64,000 nt of DNA. Origin: Sulfopaludibacter sp963815475 (GTDB lineage: Bacteria; Acidobacteriota; Terriglobia; Bryobacterales; Bryobacteraceae). The stretch covers positions 1,426,001 to 1,490,000 of the forward strand of contig CAWFHD010000003.1 in assembly GCA_963815475.1 (NCBI GenBank), given 5' to 3'. Below, piece by piece: positions 63,288 through 64,000 of this stretch; within the stretch, counting starts at the first letter, position 1, and each line of letters starts with the position of its first letter. The position numbers and the translations under genes were made by a program. The notes beneath the pieces were generated by a model. It ran no database searches and had not been told where the DNA came from. It worked only from the letters and a program-made list of their open reading frames with translations.

Positions 63288-64000
63288 CGCTCACTGCAAC
63301 AGCCCGCAAAACGCGTGTACTGATTGTTGACGATTCAGCTTTAGTGCGGCGCATTCTGTCCGAAGCGCTGGCGAACGAACCCGATCTGGAAGTGGTTGGC
63401 GCCGCGGCCGATCCTTACGCCGCACGCGACCTGATTCTGCAGTTGAAACCCGACGTCCTCACACTGGACATCGAGATGCCGCGCATGGACGGGCTCACCT
63501 TCCTGAAGAAGCTGATGCACTTTCATCCCTTGCCGGTGCTGGTGATCAGTTCCCTGGCGCAGGCCTCCTGCGCTGCCACGCTGCAGGCGCTGGAAGAGGG
63601 CGCGGTGGAAGCGTTGGCGAAGCCCGCGGGCCCCTATTCGGTGGGCGACTTGAAGAACACGCTGGCGGACAAGATTCGCGCGGCCGCTGCGTCGAAAGTA
63701 CGGGCCACCAAAACGCAACAGGCCCCGCCTCGCAAGGACACGCCGCCCAGCGTGGCGCCGCTTCGCCAATCGACGGTGGTGGCAATCGGCGCATCCACCG
63801 GCGGCACCGAGGCGATCCGCCAGGTGTTGGTGGATCTGCCCGCCAACTTTCCCGGCACGGTGGTGACGCAGCACATTCCGGCGATTTTCTCGAAGGCCTT
63901 CAGCGACCGCCTGAACCAGATCTGCCGCATGGAAGTGAAGGAAGCCGAAGACGGCGACGAGGTGCGGATGGGCCGCGTGCTGATTGCGCCCGGCGGATTG
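63284..64000 (+). CDS. cheB: Chemotaxis methylesterase/response regulator CheB, 3' end beyond window
   Basis: 239 residues visible, starting with TTG at 63284 that overlaps the previous stop. Receiver domain with LIVDDSALVRRIL, phospho-Asp in LTLDIEMPRMDGL and a Lys-containing AKPAGPY, a linker, and the methylesterase domain with Ser in AIGASTGGTEA and His in VVTQHIPA. The catalytic Asp lies beyond the window. Removes receptor methyl groups and opposes CheR. Confidence 0.93.
   Translation, partial: MTLTATARKTRVLIVDDSALVRRILSEALANEPDLEVVGAAADPYAARDLILQLKPDVLTLDIEMPRMDGLTFLKKLMHFHPLPVLVISSLAQASCAATLQALEEGAVEALAKPAGPYSVGDLKNTLADKIRAAAASKVRATKTQQAPPRKDTPPSVAPLRQSTVVAIGASTGGTEAIRQVLVDLPANFPGTVVTQHIPAIFSKAFSDRLNQICRMEVKEAEDGDEVRMGRVLIAPGGL

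Noticed and set aside
1..64000. tRNA or rRNA genes
   Set aside because: Scanned for T-loop (GGTTCGA-type) and acceptor pairings; the one GGTTCGA hit (41216) is the end of the kinase gene and no cloverleaf forms.

Overview
The window reads as a piece of a large, GC-rich acidobacterial genome of the Solibacter/Bryobacter type (Solibacterales). The best taxonomic markers are a TIGR03435/DUF3738 protein, a protein resembling acidobacterial VWFA-related proteins, TolB-like/TPR signalling proteins, a WD40-fused Ser/Thr kinase and many palindromic intergenic repeats. No rRNA, tRNA or CRISPR array was found. Genes sit on both strands.

Layout. 1-9.5 kb: a sulfatase cut by the window edge, the DUF3738 protein, a zinc-ribbon/kinase/WD40/TPR receptor, a TPR protein and two exported cyclophilins. 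9.7-20.1 kb: secreted S9 and M28 peptidases, an aconitase gene broken by many single-base shifts, a HEAT/VWA-like protein and leucyl aminopeptidase. 20.3-32.4 kb: a lone TonB-like gene, then a long minus-strand series tgt-yajC-secD-secF-tonB-exbB-exbD-exbD-TPR lipoprotein, followed by a relA/spoT-type gene and a DUF971 gene. 32.6-36.8 kb: a Ser/Thr kinase, a TolB/TPR regulator and a frameshifted amidohydrolase.

36.9-45.7 kb: two paralogous PAS histidine kinases in tandem, a sigma-54 response regulator and a stand-alone receiver. The first kinase is split by a 2,270-bp insertion. The insertion carries an IS110-family (DEDD) transposase, a structured 5' non-coding region that looks like a bridge RNA, and three tandem 320-bp units made of nested inverted repeats. 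Joining base 38922 to base 41193 restores the kinase reading frame and its expected C-terminus.

45.8-64 kb: a flagellar and chemotaxis island: motA; a GH127-type glycosidase; motB; flgM, a flgN-like gene, flgK and flgL; cheY, cheX and cheW; an HDOD gene; a periplasmic TonB-C protein; an MCP; then cheA-cheR-cheD-receiver-cheX-like-cheB with overlapping ends (cheB runs off the window). Boxes resembling FliA (sigma-28) promoters precede several of these units.

Several genes (S9 peptidase, M28 C-terminus, aconitase, amidohydrolase, first kinase, GH127) show frameshifts with well-conserved protein on both sides. This suggests local sequence errors at least as much as gene decay.
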